Shown: in pieces, positions 59,571 to 64,000 of the stretch
Layout of the letters: every line of letters begins with the position of its first letter
Position numbering within the stretch: the stretch's first letter is position 1
Source: Lycium barbarum
Taxonomy: Eukaryota; Streptophyta; Magnoliopsida; Solanales; Solanaceae
DNA length: 64,000 bases
Assembly: GCF_019175385.1 (NCBI RefSeq)
Contig: NC_083342.1
Coordinates: 115,444,376-115,508,375 of the forward strand
Direction of reading: 5' to 3'
Notes under the pieces: generated by a model
What the model was told of the DNA's origin: nothing
The model's database searches: none
What the model saw: the letters and a program-made list of their open reading frames with translations, nothing else
Program-made: the position numbers and the translations under genes

Positions 59571-60520
59571 GTCATGGGAGAATGTCGACAGGGTATTAAT
59601 TCCTATTCGCCCAGGATATGATGATCCTAAAGCAATTTCTCACTATGTACTTATTGTTTTCATGATTGATGAGCGTAAACTGGTAGTTTATAACTCACTC
59701 AATCATAATGATGATCATTTGGTTCGCATTGTCGAGGCCTACTGTGGTATGATCCCTAAGTTGTTGATGGTCAATGATTTTCAATTATTCAGGCCATCAT
59801 ACAATAACTTCAGTAATCTGACATATACCTGGGCTGCATGTCCAAAGCAAGGATCGTACATTTCATTCTTATATTTTTTTTAGCTTTTTCCGTTGTTTTT
59901 TGTGGATTTTTATTTTTTTTATTGTTTTTGCTTTTCTGTTGTTCTAAAACATCTCTCTTTTATGTCTTTCAGAGATTATAATTGTAGTCTTTTTTTGATC
60001 AAGTTTGCTGATATGATGATTAGCGGTCAAAATCCTGCTGATTGGGATGGTTCTGGTTTGATGCACTACATGAAAGAGTGGTCAATCAATTTGGTTTGTC
60101 ATGGGAAAGATAAGCTGAAAAAGGGTTATGACACGCCACCAGATACAGCTGGAAGTGATTATCATGAGCATAATGATATGGAGTGTGAGTATGACATGAA
60201 AAAGAGAGCAACATTTGTGAAGAAAGCAAAAAAATAGTTTGTTTTAGTTGAGCAAGATCTGTGAAGAAAGGAAAGAAATAGTTTGTCTTAGTTATTTTTG
60301 CACTATGTAATATTTTTTTTCGTGCGCCCTTGTGTTTTTTGTAAATGTTATAAGATTGTACAGTTTGTTTGTGTTATAAATTTCAACTTTAAGCCCCTTT
60401 GTAATTTGATGGTGTTCATTTTTAAGCTCAACTTCTTTGTTCATAAAAGCTGTTATTTTGTTGAAAATCCAAGTTATACCCTTTCCATCACAACTTCATG
60501 GTTGTTATGTAATAGAAGTT

Positions 60521-60785
60521 TGCCGGGGTCGGCATAGTTTCTCATTATGTAAATAGAAGTTCTGCCCATTCCGGCAGAATTTAAGTTCAGAAAACTTGTC
60601 ATAACCAGCAACAAAGGCAAACCCTTTGAAGTTATTGACCAGTCAAAATGCATTTATTGGGGATTATTTGTGACGGAATGCTGTTATTTTGTTGAAAACC
60701 AAATTTATGGTGGTTATTTAATAGGAGTTTGCCGGGGTCGACATAGTTTCTCATTTTATGAACAGAAGTTCCACCCTTTCCGGCA
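60521..60785 (+). repeat. TGCC-N6-GGCA motif cluster 6
   Basis: Pairs at 60521/60563 and 60730/60772, both exactly 42 bp apart, one pair in each half of a local duplication. Confidence 0.85.
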
Positions 60786-61101
60786 GAAATTAAGTTCAGA
60801 GAACTTGCTACAACCAGCAACAAAGACAAAACCTTTTAACTTTTTTGAACAGTCAGAACGCATTTTATTGGGATTAGTTGAGACACCATAATTGTTGTTT
60901 TAGTATGAATGAATTTTTATTTTTAGTTTATGTTTTTGTTATTTTTTTTTTTGTTTTTTTTTCTTCTCCAATATTTGTATGAATGAAATTTTGCTATGAA
61001 TGAATGAAATATTTTATTTAGTGTTAATTGTATTGTGCTGAATGTTTTATCCAATTTTCCAGCAATTTAAAATATTTTATAAACAACAAAGCACATAAGT
61101 A

Positions 61102-61299
61102 TGCCCCTAACGGCATACTTATTTATTTTGTAAGCGAAAGACCTGCCGGTTCCGGCATAAATGTAAAACATGAAAATAACAGAGAGAAACAATATTGTTA
61201 TGTCCCAAGGCATACATCTATTAAACTTACCAGGATGTAATCTTTGAGATACCAATTTTGTTTTCCCGGCAAAAACTGTTATACCTGCCACAGGAGGCA
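61102..61299 (+). repeat. TGCC-N6-GGCA motif cluster 7
   Basis: Pair at 61102/61144 (42 bp) and a further, more diverged copy at 61286, close to the 3' end of the transposase gene. Confidence 0.8.
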
Positions 61300-62160
61300 T
61301 AAATTATAAAACTGGATAATTAAAGTTGATGATTTTTTTTCCTTTTCCTCAATGTTTTATGATAGAGAATTGTAGATTTCATGTAGGGACATTTATCTCT
61401 TGCTATTATATAGTTTTTTATTATCAGCAACAAGAAGATAACAACTTAGTAAAAGAAAATAATAAAAGAAAGAATGGACAGAAGAATAAATGTGTGATAA
61501 GATGCTTGAAGTCTCAGTCTTAGTAATACCAAAATTTTGTCATTTCTTTCAGGTAGAGTGTGCATTATGCGTCAAAAATCACAAGATAAATTCATATAAA
61601 CCATGTATAAGAGTGTGATGTTAGGATGACAATTTCCTCTTCCTGTATCTTCTTGAACATGGATTGAGAGCTGGACTATGGTTATAGGTTGCCCTAGTGT
61701 GTCCAAAGAACTTGCATCTACCACATCTGTATATGTACTTTGTCGATTCTCTTCTTGGGCAATATCTTTTTGTTTGTTTTCTTCCAGGTCTTATTTTAAC
61801 ATCAGGCGGCGTTATTTTAATATCCATAATGTTTTGTGGAATAATCCATGAGTCTTGATTTCCAACTGATAGTATTTCACCTTTGTATGTCTCTTGGCAG
61901 GCTTGTTTCTTGAACCAGTCCGCACAGTATGTAGATTTTGGCAAGCTTCTTTTGTCTATAACTGCCATGGCATGTGTGCACGGTAACTCGTCAGTTTGGA
62001 ACTCCAAACACTCACAAGTCATATTCTTCAGGTCTACATTGTATTGATATCCTTCATCTTTCACAACAAATTTGACGGGAGTTATGTTTTCTACCTGTAG
62101 AAATTGACAATATAAATGAGTGATATTTTTTGTGGCAATTTTCAGATTATGTGAGAGTTA

Positions 62161-62432
62161 TGCCTTTTCCGGCATACTTCCTGTACAGTGAAAATAAGAG
62201 TCTGCCCCTTCCGACAGAACTAAGTATAAAATAGGGTCATAGTTGTTCCTTTGTCCAGCATAACTTTTGTGTTTGGTTAATTTTAAACTATACGTTGCTC
62301 ATAAAACTAAGATTGAAGTGTGTGTTGGTAAAATCTATTTACTTTCATTGTGAGCATAAAAACAGTGTCATAGTTATGCCCTTACCGGCATAATTCCATG
62401 CTAGTTAAAATAAGAGTTTGCCCCTTCCGGCA
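62161..62432 (+). repeat. TGCC-N6-GGCA motif cluster 8 (intron of the transposase)
   Basis: Pairs at 62161/62203 and 62377/62419, both 42 bp apart, in the 465-bp intron 62095-62559. The two pairs are halves of a 216-bp duplication. The motif keeps the plus-strand orientation seen in the other clusters although this gene runs on the minus strand. Confidence 0.9.
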
Positions 62433-63577
62433 GAACGAAGTATAAAAATAGGGTCATAGTTCTTCCTTTATCTAGCATAACTTTTGTGTTTGGTTAAAAT
62501 TAAACTATGCATTGCTCACCAAACTAATATTGAAGTGTGTGTTGGTAAAATGTACTTACTTTCATTGTGAAGCCTCTACTTATCTTTTCAAGCAGAATAT
62601 TTTCAGCCCAACATGTCAGGTCATGGGACGGTCCTGTTGCATCCAATTTTCTCTGGTAAAACCAATTTTGCAGCTTGTTTTGGATGTAATCAATATATGC
62701 CATTATTGGCAACTCCCTTGCTTTCCTCAATACAAAATTCATTGTCTCGACATTGTTTGTTGTGAGCATGTTGTAACGCCTGTTGGTGTGGAATGAACGT
62801 GCCCATCTTTCCGGTGGTTCTTCTTCTATGTATTCTGCAGCTTTTGGGTCGATTTGTTGTATCTGTGACATATAGGTACGAAACTCTGCCTGTTTGTTGG
62901 TACTTGCTGCATTGTAGAACAGTGATAGGATCGCTTCGGATGGGAAATATTTCTGCAAGTTCTTCTCTATGTGGTAGATGCATATGCCATGCTGGGTATC
63001 TGGATACAGTTCTTTGATTGCAGTTGCAATTAATGCGTGGTGATCGGAAAGAATTGATAGGTCTTTGCGCGTGCCAAACACCTTTTTCACGTGTCTGAAG
63101 AACCACATGTAGGATTCATTATTCTCAGAGTCTGCAATACCAAATGCGAGAGGAAATATGTTGTTGTTTCCATCTTTTGCTACTTCTATCATGAGCACAC
63201 CGCGGTATTTTGATTTCAAGAAGGTTGCATCCACCATCATTACTGGTCTGCAGTGTTTCCAACCCTCAATTGATGCTCCATAAGCGAAAAAAGCATACTT
63301 AAACTTATTGTCAGCGGTCCATTTGATGTTAGCAACTGTTCCAGGATTTCTTAATTTCATCATGTGAAGATATTGCGGTAGAAGTGTGTAGTTATTTTCT
63401 GGGCTTCCTCTTATGACATTATAAGCGTGTTGGAGGGAACACCATGCTTTGTGGTAACCAATGTGCAAGCCATATCTGCTTCTCATTTCTTCAATGACAA
63501 ATTTGGGTGTTATCTCTTGTAGTGTATGGCATACTAGGTCTGTAATGTATTCTGCTATGACTTTTGAAGTTGCATTC

Positions 63578-63643
63578 CTCATGTCAGAGGTTATGAAATT
63601 TATTGAACAACTATGTCTCATGTCAGAGGTTATGAAAAGTAGT
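63578..63643. repeat. templated 28-bp insertion in the transposase gene
   Basis: The 21-mer CTCATGTCAGAGGTTATGAAA at 63578-63598 recurs at 63617-63637, inside the 28-bp segment 63616-63643 that interrupts the reading frame. The remaining bases (AGTAGT) extend a local palindrome, AGTAGTTAAC...GTTAACTACT. Confidence 0.8.
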
Positions 63644-64000
63644 TAACTTTTCAAAGTTAACTACTTTGAAAAGTTCTGATCCTCTGAACCTTGAACTGTG
63701 GAAACGCCAAATGCAGGTTGGGTCAACACATCTGATGTAATACCGTTGCGTGCATGACTTTTCTACCTTGTACTGTCGATGACGAGTAATTGCAATGTTA
63801 TTCATGCATTTTTTCACGGTATCTTTGTCTTTGAATAAAATGCCAACTTCTATTTGATCAATCGATGCACTAGGTGTCAAAATTTGTGTATCATTTTGTA
63901 TCCTCTTCCTCTTTAGTGTCTTTCTTTTGTTGCATGGCTGTGTTTGTGTCTCTTCAACTGTCATGCTCGGAGTAAGTGATACAACATTCATTGAAGTTGG

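Larger units (their letters stand above)
52873..60237 (+). pseudogene. DUF1985 plus Ulp1/C48 peptidase gene B of a Mutator-like element
   Basis: Exons: 52873-53760, 53865-53984, 54074-54809, 55404-56086, 56335-56467, 56579-56810 joined (after the solo LTR) to 59576-59855, and 59973-60237. All junctions keep phase. The N-terminal DUF1985 part (RSFGKFMELHNIKMSGILV ... LAEVYILGRVLLG) resembles gene A. A basic, NLS-like stretch (KSVAAKRKTKQARSRK) follows. The C-terminal SUMO-protease-like domain has SHYVLIVF (His), LVVYNSL (Asn where the catalytic Asp is usual), CPKQGS (Gln) and DYNCSLFLIKF (Cys). It is broken by TGA 54176, a frameshift near 54474, TAA 55824 and the LTR insertion. Captured ULP-like genes of this kind are known from Kaonashi MULEs. 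Confidence 0.82.
60238..61620. other. spacer between convergent gene B and the transposase gene
   Basis: No coding similarity on either strand. It holds the 3' ends of both transcripts and seven motif copies. A block of about 200 bp is duplicated (GCTGTTATTTTGTTGAAAA at about 60449 and 60680, each followed by GTTTGCCGGGGTCG and then CAACAAAG). Confidence 0.6.
61621..64000 (-). pseudogene. mudrA-like: MudrA-like transposase, 5' end beyond the window
   Basis: Read leftward. The MuDR N-terminal DNA-binding domain is at about 63880-63645 (VGILFKDKDTVKKCMNN ... YYIRCVDPTCIWRFHSS). The MULE catalytic domain follows (63600-62560: MMVDATFLKSKYRG with first Asp, FGIADSENNESYMWFF, ILSDHHALIATAI, HGICIYHIEKNL, TTNNVETMN with the Glu). 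An intron runs 62559-62095. The last exon 62094-61621 has a SWIM zinc finger (CECLEFQTDELPCTH) and a zinc-knuckle-like YRCGRCKFFGHTRATYNH in which the last Cys is Tyr. A 28-bp insertion at 63616-63643 breaks the frame between the DNA-binding and catalytic domains. The frame is open at the window edge, so more N-terminal sequence is expected. Confidence 0.9.

Noticed and set aside
60298..61523. Small open frames between gene B and the transposase
   Set aside because: They are AT-rich, lack similarity and cross motif clusters and local duplications.
63616..63643. Frame break in the transposase as an intron
   Set aside because: The 28-bp segment has no usable GT-AG ends, is too short for a plant intron, and carries an obvious local copy of flanking sequence.

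Overview
The window looks like nuclear DNA of a eudicot. It is AT-rich, has GT-AG introns and two plant-specific LOB-domain genes, and is mostly transposable elements. The repeat families suggest Solanaceae, but that is an inference, not a database match. No bacterial-type genes, tRNA, rRNA or CRISPR were found.

Host genes. Three ordinary genes appear intact. At 1554-5516 (minus) is a two-exon LBD18/LBD30-type transcription factor. At 26562-28179 (plus) is a two-exon class-I-like carboxylesterase (CXE, alpha/beta hydrolase). At 43808-46164 (plus) is a two-exon LBD19/LBD31-type factor. LBD18/LBD19 and LBD30/LBD31 are neighbouring pairs in Arabidopsis, so the two LBD genes look like a conserved divergent pair. 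About 38 kb now separates their start codons, and much of that space is mobile DNA.

Mobile DNA between the LBD genes. The list includes a foldback element with ~300-bp arms (7680-8652), a LINE fragment (8963-9241), several MITEs, and a minus-strand copia-like element without coding capacity (15826-22402, target duplication GTTGG). A 2.5-kb solo LTR (16522-19070) is nested in the copia-like element. There is also an element flanked by CTCATCA (28535-29773). A complete but degenerate Tat-type Ty3/gypsy element lies at 31256-42777. It has LTRs of 728 and 725 bp that are about 98% identical, target duplication AATAC, a gag-pol with many stops, dual RNase H, and an intron-containing antisense ORF.

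Right third. A second foldback element (46348-47716, 10-bp duplication) sits just 3' of the LBD19-like gene. From about 48 kb to the window end is what looks like a large Mutator-like element of the ULP-carrying (Kaonashi-like) kind. Two tandem plus-strand DUF1985-type genes are present: gene A at 49118-51686, without a peptidase, and gene B at 52873-60237, with a C-terminal Ulp1/C48 peptidase. They converge on a minus-strand mudrA transposase (61621 to beyond 64000). All three are broken by stops, frameshifts, a solo LTR (56811-59570) or a small templated insertion.

Most unusual signal. About 38 copies of a short dyad-symmetric motif, TGCC-N6-GGCA (typically TGCCCCTTCCGGCATA), lie in the introns and intergenic parts of this element between 48.5 and 62.4 kb. 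All are on the same genomic strand, and adjacent copies are very often exactly 42 bp apart. I do not recognise this as a described feature of such elements. A second, smaller case of regularly spaced palindromes (TACGGNCCGTA, three pairs each 19 bp apart) occurs in the solo LTR near 18.6-18.85 kb.
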